From: Palaemon carinicauda | Taxonomy: Eukaryota; Arthropoda; Malacostraca; Decapoda; Palaemonidae | Length of the DNA: 64,000 bases | Assembly (NCBI RefSeq): GCF_036898095.1 | Contig: NC_090750.1 | Coordinates: 94,024,245 to 94,088,244, forward strand | Reading direction: 5' to 3' | Shown here: one piece after another, positions 11,996 to 22,171 of the stretch | Position numbering within the stretch: the stretch's first letter is position 1 | Layout of the letters: the number at the start of each line of letters is the position of its first letter | Notes under the pieces: model-generated | Databases searched by the model: none | Told to the model about the DNA's origin: nothing | Seen by the model: the letters and a program-made list of their open reading frames with translations, nothing else | Translations under genes and position numbers: made by a program

Positions 11996-12170
11996 CGACA
12001 GAGAAGAATTGGGTCTGTTTACATGTATATGCGGTATCTGGCCGATAGTTGGCGCTAGTGGGCACACCCGCAACCTTCATAGCGATCGCTCGCGAGTTTT
12101 TGTGTTTTTTCTGTCGAGCCGCCGGAGGCTCAGCTATTATATATTCACCGGCTAAGTTAAATATTTAAAA
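11996..12170 (-). repeat. DIRS B 5' inverted terminal repeat
   Basis: Reverse complement of 5719-5872 with very high identity, continuing to an end 'taagttaaatatttaaaa' that is repeated in inverse in the ICR. Confidence 0.85.
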
Positions 12171-13639
12171 TTTGCTTTAAAAACTAAATACGGATGGCAA
12201 TGTTCCCAGTAGCAATATTTTTAGGTAGGTAATTTTCCTAGCGGCCTTACTCCTAGTGCCATTCTTTGCTGTTTTTCAGGAGATAATACATTGCTTTACC
12301 TTTTTGAAATAACTATGATATATATACAAGTACTGTACTGTACAGGGTATAACAAAAAAAAAAAAAGTTTACTCTCCCTTGGACACCTGTTCCTCTTCAA
12401 TACCATTTAAATAATACCTAACGTTTCTCATCCAGAGAATGAAATATAAACCCTTACGACCTCTCATGTATTACATGTATTACGTGACTCTTTTCAACTT
12501 GTTTTCTTTTATCATTTCGATCATACGACACATGCAACATCACCCATCGAGTGGGTTTTCTTTCCAGGGCAGAACATCCAATTTCTTGATGGTGGGAATC
12601 TCCTTGCCCAGTATAAATCAAGGGGTGGTTGCCCAGTGCTCCGTTTTCTTGACCTGTTACCTAGATTTTTGGGTATTCCACCGTTGTATACCAGGTCCAG
12701 CATCTGCAAAAGAAAATATGATTTCAAAGTCTTTTTCTATTAACTGTTTTAAAGTGATCAAAATAATATAATTTCATAGAATTCCTAAATAATACTGTAC
12801 TCCTTGAATTTTTATAATATACTTTAGTAGTTTAAGGCATGAAGACTAGTGAGGTTTATGACAGTGAAAAATATCGCACACAAATAGCCCCCCTTTTCAA
12901 AGCGCTTATAAAAACTATGCGTTAATAAATTACTCAGTAATGTGAAAAACAGAATTAAAGACTGAAATAATAAGATGGGATATGTAACCTGCTTAACTGT
13001 TACTGTTCACTTGTTTTTTATAGTCATGGGCTAAAACACTTCTTATTATAATTTGATTATAATTCCTAATACATAATTCTAATCACCACAAACCAAATAC
13101 TTTCCCTCAGCCTAATTTTGGGTAGCATAAATCTCCAGACAATAGAACTGCACAGAAGTTCAGTTTTTTATAATCTAAGTATGTATTTGGTTCCTTGAGC
13201 ACTGCTAGTGTGAAACTGATCCTTCTTCGTCATTAGAAATGAAACGGCAAATGATATTAACCAAATCTATTACTGTACAGCACTACTATAATACAACAGA
13301 GATATGCAAAGTTGTTGTTTTTGTTATTACTGTATTATCCTTATGAATAGCTAAGCTACAACCGTAATTTGAAAAGTAGGATGTTATAAGTCCAAGGTCT
13401 CCAACAGGGAAAATTAGCCTAGTGAGGAAAGGAAATAACGAAATAAAAAACTATATGAAAATTAACAATTAAAGAATATAAAATATCATAAGATCAGTAA
13501 CATTGTTAAAATAAATATTGTATGTTATATATAACGTATGAAAAGACTCATGTTAGCCTGTTCGGTATAAAAACATTTGCTGCATTTTTTAGCCTCTAAA
13601 GTTACACCGATTCAACTGCCCGATTAGGAAGATCATTCC
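12171..13639. other. AT-rich sequence without recognised gene
   Basis: Mostly AT-rich. At 12520-12710 there is an exon-like GC-richer patch: on the minus strand a polypyrimidine tract and CAG precede it at about 12709. No known protein is recognised. A degenerate minus-strand copy of the non-LTR 3' UTR family ('gaaaattagcctagtgagg') is at about 13400-13450. Confidence 0.4.
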
Positions 13640-14236
13640 CATGGCTTTTTTGGAGAGGCAGGAGGCCTATCATCTTTGGAAAGGTAACATCAGATTTTAC
13701 TTGGAATAACTATACTCAGCCTAGAGCTTTTGCTCAACGAGTTTATGATTCAACTGAAAAGGAATACAATTTAACCATAAAAGAAAACCTTTCTGGTACA
13801 ACCCAGGCATATAAGTGCTGGGCTACCCTTAAATGTACATTCTTTAGTGAAGATGCAACAGTTCCTCCTTTACTTAAACCAGATGGCTCCCTCACTCAAA
13901 GTCCAAAGGAAAAGGCATCCCTTTGGCTGATGTATCTGACAGTAAGCCGAGTAATGAGAAACATGATATTCCTCATTCCTGTTTTCCCCGAGGCTAAACT
14001 AACTAGTTTAGCTTTTTGATGTGAAATTAAAGCTATTGATTGACCTTGATGCTTATGGAGGTGTTGACCCAAATGGTATTTTTTTGTTTTTCATAAAGAC
14101 TGCAGATTTCATAGCTTCAAAGTCATCTGTTATTTTGTGGAAGTTAGCATTTGGCCGCTGGTTGCATGATGAGCACAGGCTATGCGATTATTTCATAAAG
14201 GCAGAAAGAAATTTTGCTCTGGGATATCTTTCTTAA
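13640..14236 (+). pseudogene. non-LTR retrotransposon reverse transcriptase fragment
   Basis: Plus-strand frames read segments typical of the region at the start of a jockey/CR1-like reverse transcriptase: KCWATLKCTFF, VPPLLKPDGSLTQSPKEKA, then after a frame change LLIDLDAYGGVDPNGIF and KTADFIASKSSVILWKLAF. The known pattern is 'LPPL...DGS...' followed by 'LDxYGGxDPxGxFP'. Catalytic YADD and the endonuclease are absent. It stops at 14236. A dead 5'- and 3'-truncated copy. Confidence 0.75.
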
Positions 14237-14857
14237 GCATCTGGATTTAAAAAGTCTATGTTGCTTCAGTCTGAAGTTTTGAGTCCTCTTCATGTAGCAT
14301 CGCAGTACAGTACTTTCAAAGGACAGAGAAGCAAGTCATCCTGATCTTGCCTGTTTGCTCCCTTAAGGGAAGAGACAGAGAAGGACTCGGCACTTGAAGT
14401 CATGAATGCCTGGGTTCTGGGTCATAGCTACAAAATTTGGGACAAAGGTAACCGTAACCTTTAATTATTCGGTGTGACTTGTAACACATCAAAAGACATG
14501 CAGTTTGCCTACAACACTCACCAAGGCCAAAGCTAGATGCAAGGCAGTAAGCACGTCTCAAGGGTTCATACGGGATTAGCTTGAGAGACCTGAAAACACG
14601 AGTGACCCCACACTGGCGGTTTGAGTTCCCTGGGAGGACAAGATTGTTTGAAGCACCTCATGAGCATAGACGGCTCAAAGATTGATTGACGAATTAATTG
14701 AGTGTTTTCTGGCATCCTGACATCTAAGGTCATTGATGCTGATATAATGTTATAAATAAAGAATAAAAGGAAATTAAATTTAAAACAATAAAAGTAAAGA
14801 TTTCTTATATTTTCATCAATTAATTATATATAGTTTACTTATTTTCTTTCCTTTCCT
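14237..14857. other. unclassified, probably decayed repeat
   Basis: No coding signal. Sequence around 14240-14680 has a base composition like coding or repeat DNA but no recognised motif. Confidence 0.35.
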
Positions 14858-14960
14858 CACTTGGTTACTTACCCTGATTGAGCCCTTAGGCTTGTAGCAT
14901 TCTGCTTTTCTAACGAGGGTCATAGCTTGGCAAGTGATAGTAATAATAATACTACACTAC
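14858..14960 (+). mobile_element. non-LTR 3' UTR family copy
   Basis: Diagnostic order 'tttcctttcctcac', 'gagcccttaggcttgtagc', 'tgcttttct', then an (ATA/TAA) tail. The same order recurs at 42105, 44860, 52078 (reverse), 58010 and 58850. Confidence 0.75.
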
Positions 14961-15110
14961 AACTGAAATCGATGTGAATGCTCCGAGGACTGCCACTGAT
15001 ATCTTAGCCGTATTTAAGAATAAATACTCTAAAAGGTGATTCTTTACTTAACATAGCTTTATATTACTTAATGGCATGAACATCATGAACAGAGCAAATC
15101 CAACCACTAA

Positions 15111-15420
15111 TTAACCCTTTAACCCCCAAAGGACGTACTGGTACGTTTCACAAAAGCCATCCCTTTACCCCCATGGACGTACCGGTACGTCCTTGCAAAA
15201 AAATGATATAAAAATTTGTTTTTCATATTTTTTAATAATTTTTTGAGAAAATTCAGGCATTTTCCAAGAGAATGAGACCAACCTGACCTCTCTATGACAA
15301 AAATTAAGGCTGTTAGAGCAATTTAAAGAAAATATACTGCAAAATGTGCTGGGGAAAAAAATAACCCCCTGGGGGTTAAGGGTTGGAAATTTCCAAATAC
15401 CCCGGGGGTAAAAGGGTTAA
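15111..15420. mobile_element. piggyBac-like MITE copy 1
   Basis: 310 bp bounded by TTAA on both sides. Terminal inverted repeats begin CCCTTTaaCCCCC and end GGGGGTAAAAGGG. It contains the palindrome GGACGTACCGGTACGTCC and a conserved AT-rich centre. TTAA targets with CCC-starting termini are typical of piggyBac. No ORF, so non-autonomous. Confidence 0.8.
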
Positions 15421-16186
15421 CTGTTTGATAAACTAATGCAACTACACCTGTAACATTCTAAATACAGTTGGCCCTCAGTTTAACGGATATGCTGGCCGGG
15501 ATCTAACACGTTTGTAAAAGCAGGACGTGATTTAAACATTTCCTACATAAGCTAACCTACACTGACCTTCAAAATACCGAAAAACACAATCATTACCAAT
15601 CACTTTCGAGAAACTCAAGAGCCTATATATCCTTAACATAAAGAATTATGATTATAATTTTCATAGGTATTCAAATACTTCTTACCTTTATTAGAGAGAT
15701 GTTGTGGTATCTTGACATTCGTTCAACGTTGCGACTGAACAACATCTATGGCGAGACTACATGCCGTGCATCCAGCTGATTTCTCAATGCCATTATCTTC
15801 TATGGTAACTATGGCATCCGTATGATTACCATCTGCCCCTTTGTCCTCTCCTTTTACATCTTGATTTTAAAGCGATGGCCTTTGAACTTTTGCCGTACTT
15901 ATCCTGCAACACTTTCATCTTCATAGAGACCTGAAATACGACGGAAAATAGTTTAATATCAGAACTACTCATATCGTTGAGGACTTATCACTAAACGTAT
16001 CTTGCATGCATAGTAAGCATTGCTCTGAGGCAAATATCCAAAGCTTATCAAAGATTAGTACAGTATTCTGTGAGCAATAATGCACTATGGCTACAATCCA
16101 AGTCTTTTACTCAATATTGAATTAATATTAATTAATCATTGTTGCCTTTCTAACCTCGGGTACAAAATACTTGAAAATCAATATCA
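15421..16186. other. no recognised feature
   Basis: Unique-looking AT-rich sequence; I see nothing supportable. Confidence 0.4.
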
Positions 16187-16400
16187 AAATTTTCAAAGCA
16201 AGTTGTATTATTCCTAACTATACAAACTTGGGTCCTTTGATAGGAGCATGAACTTTGCAGTCAAGATTTATAAAGAAGGCAGTAGTTACTGCCAGGAAAT
16301 AATCACGCCCCTTGCCTCCCCACCTGTTCTGGCAACTAATAGACCCCCCTACATGTGCATTAAGAAATCAGTTCTTGGCTGACCAGGTAGGCTGCAAGAT
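16187..16400. mobile_element. solo terminal fragment resembling a DIRS ITR
   Basis: The block 'tcctaactatacaaacttgg' followed by 'tttgataggagcatg' and 'cagtagttactgcc' matches, with divergence, the order in remnant G (33530-33640: 'aaaaacctgagacc', 'cagtagttacctgc'). Probably a solo end of a further DIRS subfamily. Confidence 0.4.
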
Positions 16401-16439
16401 GTTCCAGCAGATGCTGCTAAGACGAGGGTCATTTCCAAA

Positions 16440-16745
16440 TTGAGATGCCGGGCCAAGGTTGACAACAGACCAGCTATATCAGTAATACCGACTGTGACAA
16501 AGGAGTCGACCTTTGAAGAAGATTACGGCAGTAATACCTTTGACGATACTTACAGATCCTGCTTCGGTGTCAACTCAGCTGACAGTGTTTCTACTGAAGA
16601 TGCCAAGACCCTCCAGTCAGAAGGCCATTTATATGACTTGATCAGGGCCTTTAACTCTAGGAAGAGCTCCAAGCTCTTCCAGATCCGTCACATACAATTA
16701 CTTGAGCAACTGCGACGTGCAATCGTTTATTTATGTCATGCCTAA
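16440..16745 (+). CDS. open frame of 101 residues, unknown
   Basis: An ATG-started plus-strand frame of 101 residues, Ser/Thr/Asp-rich, with no recognised domain, signal peptide or membrane segment. It lies directly after the putative solo DIRS terminus and could be a decayed retroelement ORF instead of a gene. No splice or promoter evidence supports it. Confidence 0.2.
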   Translation: MRCRAKVDNRPAISVIPTVTKESTFEEDYGSNTFDDTYRSCFGVNSADSVSTEDAKTLQSEGHLYDLIRAFNSRKSSKLFQIRHIQLLEQLRRAIVYLCHA

Positions 16746-16756
16746 CCTAGTAGTAC

Positions 16757-16929
16757 ATCTAGTATAGCTCTAATGAGAGAAGGAACAAAAGAAACAGACC
16801 TACTGAACATCGATCAATTACTAAATAAATCAGTAGAAAAAAACATCTAGTGTAGCTCTAATTGGAGAAGGAACTAAAGAAACAGACCTACTGAACATCG
16901 ATCAATTACTAAATAAATCAGTAGAAAAA
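16757..16929. repeat. direct repeat, two copies of ~82 bp
   Basis: Copies at about 16757-16845 and 16849-16929, sharing 'agaaacagacctactgaac' and 'atcgatcaattactaaata'. Nearly identical, so a recent duplication. Confidence 0.85.
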
Positions 16930-17600
16930 AGCTAAGTTCCATTCCATAAATGTTTGCAATGTCTATTTGCAAGGATAAGTTCCAAAGCTGCTCACATTGC
17001 GGTGTTGATCCAACATTTGCTTGAGATAAGCAACATAGAAATACTGTGCAGCCATGATGATCGTAATCATGGACTGTTGAGGGAAAAACAAAAGCGCTCA
17101 AACAATTGTTGTTTTCTTCATCCTTGGCTAACTCTCTCCCTCCCAATGGAAGAGAAAAGACTGGAGAAGTACCTATTAGATACTCTTTCTGACTGGTCTT
17201 TAAAGACTACAGTACTTGTTTCAACCAGAAAACAGTCCTGTTTCTTTCTTTTGATCGTCATCAGCTGACAGACTCCTTTACTGCGGTGGATAAAATTCAA
17301 ATCTATGATTAACTGCACGTACATGAAGCCTCTATGCATAAAACTTTTAAAAAACTGAATGCAAGTGTAAACCGTTCACAACTCATGGTCTGCTGCCATG
17401 CGTATCCTTGGCAAACTTATTACCACTGTACTAGGAAGGATTTACGTCTACATGCGTTTCTTTACTCTAGGAAGGCAAATACTTTGCACAAGCATCCCTA
17501 ATTTCTTGTTTTTCTTTGTCAGGGTAAAATCCCCGATCATAATCATGCAAACACGAAAAGGAGAAATATTAAAAATCTAAAGTAATTTGTAATTCCCCTA
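16930..17600. other. no recognised gene
   Basis: Short frames only; no motif or splice pattern I can support. Confidence 0.4.
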
Positions 17601-17608
17601 ACTACTGT

Positions 17609-17975
17609 ATCAATAGATTTACACTGGCTGCCTATTGAAGAGAGAATTGAGTTTGAAATATGTATAATAACCAATCAAGTTATCAGAACCGGACGTCCAA
17701 AATATCTAAGAGAATTGCTACATATAGTCCAGCCAACAAATCGTGTTGACACGAGAATAGTTACAGATGGTTTCAAACTATTGGAACCGAGATAGATGTC
17801 TATTGCAGGCTCTACAGCATTTAAATATGCAGCCCTGAGACTATACAATAAGTTCCCACGAGACATCCGAATGACTGAAGATATTAAGGCTTTCAAGAGG
17901 AAACTGACGACTTCCTTATTCTGCGCGTGCTCCAATAGTGAATATTTAATAGTAAACAAGCAATATACGATGTGA
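17609..17975 (+). pseudogene. CR1-like non-LTR reverse transcriptase C-terminus
   Basis: The plus-strand frame begins LHWLPIEERIEFEICI, the classic segment after the thumb of CR1/jockey polymerases. It continues with GRPKYLRELL, VDTRIVTDGFKLLEPR, FKYAALRLYNKFP and AFKRKLTTSLF. One TAG at 17793-17795 interrupts the frame. It is followed by a short 3' tail to about 18090. A 5'-truncated, dead insertion. Confidence 0.8.
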
Positions 17976-18179
17976 AATGTTGAATGCTTTCAAACGAACT
18001 CGATAAAATGACTGTGGAGGTCCTGTAGAGAGTAGGGTTCCCCTGCTGTATAGGACCGGAAAAACAGCCCTTAAAGTAAAGTAAAAACTACTTAATTTAG
18101 ACACCCCGAGTAAAGTCGTCCCATAACTCTTGAGAATCCTTTAGAAGCATATCCGAGATTTCTAGGTGTAATCTTACGG

Positions 18180-18197
18180 GAGAGAGAGAGAGAGAGG
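18180..18197. repeat. (GA)n microsatellite
   Basis: Short pure GA run. Confidence 0.85.
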
Positions 18198-18287
18198 GAT
18201 TAGTAGGGAAATGTCACATCTTTTGATAACCCTTTCTCTCGTCATGAAGAGAAACTTGGAATCTAGAAGGAATTTGTTTCCATAAAC

Positions 18288-18486
18288 AAAAATGTTATTT
18301 TCCTTAGTAAAATAAATTTTTGAATATACTTACCCGATGATCATGTAGCTGCAACTCTGTTGCCCGACAGAAAAAACCTACGGTCGGGATACGCCAGCGA
18401 TCGCTATACAGGTGGGGGTGTACAACAACAGCGCCATCTGTCGAGTAGGTACTCAGGTACTTCTTGTCAACAAGAACCAATTTTCT
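18288..18486 (-). repeat. DIRS C 3' inverted terminal repeat
   Basis: Inverse of 24590-24747, including 'ttgcccgacagaaaaaacc' and 'gcgatcgctatacaggtggg'. The outer 45-58 bp are also repeated in inverse inside the ICR. Confidence 0.9.
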
Positions 18487-18531
18487 CCTCGGTCCACTGG
18501 GTCTCTATGGGGAGGAAGGGAGGGTCCTTAA

Positions 18532-18625
18532 ATTCATGATCATCGGGTAAGTATATTCAAAAATTTATTTTACTAAGGAAAATAACATTTTTCAATATTA
18601 ATCTTACCCGATGATCATGTAGCTG
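18532..18625 (-). repeat. DIRS C internal complementary region (ICR)
   Basis: Reverse-complemented, it reads right terminus, then AAAAA, then left terminus with no gap. In DIRS-1 the ICR is proposed to align the cDNA ends for circle formation. It sits between the recombinase stop (19032) and the 3' ITR, as in the DIRS1 group. Confidence 0.9.
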
Positions 18626-19031
18626 ATTCACACCCAGGGGGGTGGGTGGAGACCAGCATACATGTTAACATTAGAAGCTAAGTATCCCGTATTTCATTTT
18701 AGCAGTTATTCAAAATAACAAACATAAAATAAATAAGTACCTGGTAAGGAAGTCGACTTGAACCATTACTCTGCCTTTTTAAGTACGTCTTCCTTACTGA
18801 GCCTCGCGATCCTCTTAGGATGCTGAGCGACTCCTAGGTGCTGAAGTATGAAGGGCTGCAACCCATACTAAAGGACCTCATCACAACCTCTAATCTAGGC
18901 GCTTCTCAAGAAAGAATTTGACCACCCGCCAAATCAACCAGGATGCGAAAGGCTTCTTAGCCTTCCGTACAACCCAAAAACAACAATAAAAAGCATTTCA
19001 AGAGAAAGATTAAAAAAAAAAGGTTATGGGA

Positions 19032-20204
19032 TTATGGGAATGTAGTGGTTGAGCCCTCACCTACTACTGCACTCGCTGCTACGAATGGTCCCAGGGTGTA
19101 GCAGTTCTCGTAAAGAGACTGGACATCTTTAAGGTAAAATGATGCGAACACTGACTTGCTTCTCCAATAGGTTGCATCCATTACACTCTGCAGAGAACGG
19201 TTCTGTTTGAAGGCCACTGAAGTAGCGACAGCTCTAACTTCATGTGTCCTCACCTTCAGCAAAGCATGGTCTTCCTCATTCAGATGAGAATGGGCTTCTC
19301 TAATCAAAAGTCTGATGTAATAAGAAACTGCGTTCTTCGACATCGGTAAAGAAGGTTTCTTAATAGAACACCATAAAGCTTCTGATTGTCCTCGTAATGG
19401 CTTTGTACGTCTTAAATAGTACTTAAGAGCTCTTACTGGGCATAGTACTCTCTCTTGTTCGTTTCCAACCAAACTGGACAGGCTTGGAATCTCGAACGAT
19501 TTGGGCCAAGGACGAGAAGGGAGCTCGTTTTTAGCTAAAAAACCAAGCTGTAAGGAACATGTAGCCGTTTCAGATGTAAAACCTATGTTCCTGCTGAAGG
19601 CGTGTATCTCACTGACTCTTTTAGCTGTTGCTAAGCAAACGAGGAAAAGAGTCTTCAAAGTGAGATCTTTAAAAGAGGCTGATTGAAGTGGTTCGAACCT
19701 TGCTGACATCAGGAACCTTAAAACCACGTCTAGGTTCCAACCTGGTGTGGCTAACCGACGCTCCTTTGAGGTCTCAAAAGACTTAAGGAGGTCCTGTAGA
19801 TCTTTGTTGGTGGAAAGATCTAAGCCTCTGTGGCGGAAGACTGCTGCCAACATGCTTCTGTAACCTTTGATCGTAGGAGCTGATAGGGATCTTACATTCC
19901 TTAGGTGTAAAAGGAAGTCAGCTATCTGCGTTACAGAGGTACTGGTTGAGGAAACTGAATTCGCCTTGCACCAGCTTCGGAAGACTTCCCATTTTGACTG
20001 GTAGACCTTGAGAGTGGATGTCCTCCTTGCTCTGGCAATCGCTCTGGCTGCCTCCTTCGAAAAGCCTCTAGCTCTTGAGAGTCTTTCGATAGTCTGAAGG
20101 CAGTCAGACGAAGAGCGTGGAGGCTTGGGTGTACCTTCTTTACGTGCGGCTGACGCAGAAGGTCCACTCTTAGAGGAAGAGTCCTGGGAACGTCTACTAG
20201 CCAT
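19032..20204 (-). CDS. DIRS C tyrosine recombinase
   Basis: 390 residues from the ATG at 20204 (MASRRSQDSSS). It is a site-specific recombinase thought to insert the circular cDNA into the genome in the nucleus. An N-terminal SAM-like core-binding part (about 60-150; LKVYQSKWEVFRSWC, ITGxYRSML-type helices) precedes the catalytic domain. Catalytic residues by position: Arg about 196 (AKRVSEIH), His about 321 and Arg about 324 (THEVRA), nucleophile Tyr about 357 (FASFYLKD). Its 5' part overlaps the RT frame. The same frame stays open upstream to 21671 without an ATG-supported start, so translation by frameshift or re-initiation is possible. An alternative start inside that open stretch cannot be excluded. 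Confidence 0.9.
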   Translation of the reverse strand: MASRRSQDSSSKSGPSASAARKEGTPKPPRSSSDCLQTIERLSRARGFSKEAARAIARARRTSTLKVYQSKWEVFRSWCKANSVSSTSTSVTQIADFLLHLRNVRSLSAPTIKGYRSMLAAVFRHRGLDLSTNKDLQDLLKSFETSKERRLATPGWNLDVVLRFLMSARFEPLQSASFKDLTLKTLFLVCLATAKRVSEIHAFSRNIGFTSETATCSLQLGFLAKNELPSRPWPKSFEIPSLSSLVGNEQERVLCPVRALKYYLRRTKPLRGQSEALWCSIKKPSLPMSKNAVSYYIRLLIREAHSHLNEEDHALLKVRTHEVRAVATSVAFKQNRSLQSVMDATYWRSKSVFASFYLKDVQSLYENCYTLGPFVAASAVVGEGSTTTFP

Positions 20205-22171
20205 TGCAGTACCTCGGTGAACCATTCTCTCGCGGGCCAGAGGGGAGCAACCAACGTCAACCGTGTCCCTTCGTGAGAGGCAAACTTCTGCAGTACCTTG
20301 TTGACAATCTTGAACGGGGGGAACGCGTACAGGTCTAGATGGGACCAATCCAGAAGAAAGGCATCTACGTGAACTGCTGCTGGGTCCGGAATCGGTGAGC
20401 AATAATTTGGGAGCCTCTTGGTCATCGAGGTAGCGAACAGATCTATGGTGGGCTGACCCCACAGGGCCCATAGTCTGCTGCAAACATTCTTGTGAAGGGT
20501 CCACTCTGTAGGGATGACCTGACCCTTCCGGCTGAGGCGGTCTGCCATGACATTCATGTCGCCTTGAATGAACCTCGTTACAAGCGATATCTTTCGATCT
20601 CTTGACCAGGTGAGGAGGTCCCTTGCGATCTCGAACAACTTCCTCGAATGAGTCCCTCCTTGCTTGGAGATGTACGCCAAGGCTGTAGTGTTGTCGGAGT
20701 TCACCTCCACCACCTTGCCTAGAAGGAGGGACTTGAAGCTTCTCAAGGCCAGATGAACTGCCAGTAGCTCCTTGCAGTTGATGTGAAGTGCTCTTTGATC
20801 CGGATTCCACGTGCCCGAGCATTCCCGACCGTCCAGTGTCGCACCCCAGCCCGTGTCCGATGCGTCCGAGAAGAGAAGGTGGTCGGGGGTCTGAACAGCC
20901 AGTGGTAGACCTTCCTTGAGAAGAATGCTGTTCTTCCACCAAGTCAGTGCAGACATCATCTCTTCGGATATAGGAACTGAGACCGCTTCTAGCGTCATGT
21001 CCTTTCTCCAGTGAGCAGCTAGATGATACTGAAGGGGTCGGAGGTGGAGCCTCCCTAACGCGATGAACTGGTCCAGCGATGAAAGCGTTCCTATTAGACT
21101 CATCCACTGTCTGACTGAACATCGGTTCCTTTTCAGCATGCTCTGGATGCATTCTTGGGCTTGACTGATTCTGGGGGCCGACGGAAAAGCCCGACTCTGA
21201 ATCTCCATACCTAGATAGACTATAGTTTGGGATGGGACGAGTTGGGACTTTTCTATATTGACCAGGAGACCCAATTCCTTGGTCAGATCCATAGTCCATT
21301 TGAGATTCTCCAGACAGCGACGACTTGACGGAGCTCTTAAAAGCCAGTCGTCCAAATAGAGGGAGGCTCTGATGTCTGCCAAATGCAGGAATTTGGCAAT
21401 ATTCCTCATCAGTTTGGTAAACACTAGAGGTGCCGTGCTTAGGCCAAAGCACAGGGCTTGGAACTGGTAAACGACCTTTCCAAAGACGAACCTTAGGAAA
21501 GGTTGGGAGTCTGGATGGACGGGGACGTGGAAGTACGCGTCCTTTAGGTCCAACGAGACCATCCAGTCTTCCTTCCTGACCGATGCTAGCACCGACTTCG
21601 TCGTCTCCATGGTGAACGTCTGCTTGGTGACAAAAGCATTTAGAGCACTGACGTCCAGCACCGGTCTCCACCCTCCTGTCTTCTTTGCTACTAAGAAGAG
21701 ACGGTTGTAGAAGCCCGGGGATTGATGGTCCCGGACTATGACTACCGCTCCCTTTTGTAGCAAGAGAGACACCTCTTGCTGTAAAGCTAGCCTCTTGTCC
21801 TCCTCTCTGTACCTGGGAGAGAGGTCGATGGGAGTAGTTGCTAGAAGGGGCTTGCGCAAGAATGGAATCCTGTACCCCTCTCTGAGCAACTTCACAGACT
21901 GTGCGTCTGCACCCCTGTTCTCCCAGGCCTGCCAGTAGTTCTTGAGCCTGGCTCCCACTGCTGTCTGGAGAGGTTGGCAGTCAGACTCTGCCTTTTGAGG
22001 ACTTGGAACCCTTCTTCTTTTTGCCGCGTTGACTATCGGCACGGGTACCTCCTCTGCTGGAGGTTCTGCCACGAAAGGGCGGAATGAACCTAGACGCTGG
22101 AGAGTCCATCCTAGGTCTAGGCACGGAAGGTAAAGCTGTGACTTTACGTGCGGATGACGCCACCAGGTCAT
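19931..22171 (-). CDS. DIRS C reverse transcriptase / RNase H / methyltransferase-like
   Basis: 746 residues from the ATG at 22171. It copies the element RNA to cDNA and degrades the template. Fingers: GGWRPVLDV around 166-174. Motif A Asp 208 (SLDLKDAYF). Motif C YLDD at 272-275. RNase H: Asp 436 (FSDASDTGW), Glu 468 (CKELLAVH), Asp 493 (VNSDNTTA), Asp 544 (VMADRLSR), so all four acidic residues are there. Residues about 565-670 (TIDLFATSM, VDAFLLDWSHLDLYAFPPF, APLWPAREWF) match the Dam-like methyltransferase domain known from DIRS elements; its activity is uncertain. The frame overlaps ORF1 by 191 nt and the recombinase by 274 nt. The true start is uncertain because ORF1 overlaps it. Confidence 0.93.
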   Translation of the reverse strand: MTWWRHPHVKSQLYLPCLDLGWTLQRLGSFRPFVAEPPAEEVPVPIVNAAKRRRVPSPQKAESDCQPLQTAVGARLKNYWQAWENRGADAQSVKLLREGYRIPFLRKPLLATTPIDLSPRYREEDKRLALQQEVSLLLQKGAVVIVRDHQSPGFYNRLFLVAKKTGGWRPVLDVSALNAFVTKQTFTMETTKSVLASVRKEDWMVSLDLKDAYFHVPVHPDSQPFLRFVFGKVVYQFQALCFGLSTAPLVFTKLMRNIAKFLHLADIRASLYLDDWLLRAPSSRRCLENLKWTMDLTKELGLLVNIEKSQLVPSQTIVYLGMEIQSRAFPSAPRISQAQECIQSMLKRNRCSVRQWMSLIGTLSSLDQFIALGRLHLRPLQYHLAAHWRKDMTLEAVSVPISEEMMSALTWWKNSILLKEGLPLAVQTPDHLLFSDASDTGWGATLDGRECSGTWNPDQRALHINCKELLAVHLALRSFKSLLLGKVVEVNSDNTTALAYISKQGGTHSRKLFEIARDLLTWSRDRKISLVTRFIQGDMNVMADRLSRKGQVIPTEWTLHKNVCSRLWALWGQPTIDLFATSMTKRLPNYCSPIPDPAAVHVDAFLLDWSHLDLYAFPPFKIVNKVLQKFASHEGTRLTLVAPLWPAREWFTEVLQWLVDVPRTLPLRVDLLRQPHVKKVHPSLHALRLTAFRLSKDSQELEAFRRRQPERLPEQGGHPLSRSTSQNGKSSEAGARRIQFPQPVPL

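Larger units (their letters stand above)
5676..12170 (-). mobile_element. DIRS1-like retrotransposon B (complete ends, internal deletion)
   Basis: Both inverted terminal repeats are present: 5719-5872 is the reverse complement of about 12000-12150 (for example 'gcctccggcggctcgacag' against its inverse at the right end). An ICR lies at 5917-6010. ORFs on the minus strand run ORF1 (from about 10709 down), reverse transcriptase/RNase H, then tyrosine recombinase. Compared with element C, about 0.7 kb covering the ORF1 C-terminus and the RT fingers is missing, and several stops and frameshifts are present. So it is a non-autonomous copy that could only move with proteins supplied in trans. Confidence 0.9.

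Noticed and set aside
20205..21671. Separate gene in the open frame upstream of the element C recombinase
   Set aside because: No supported start codon and no domain; it overlaps the RT gene in another frame, so I only report it as an open stretch.
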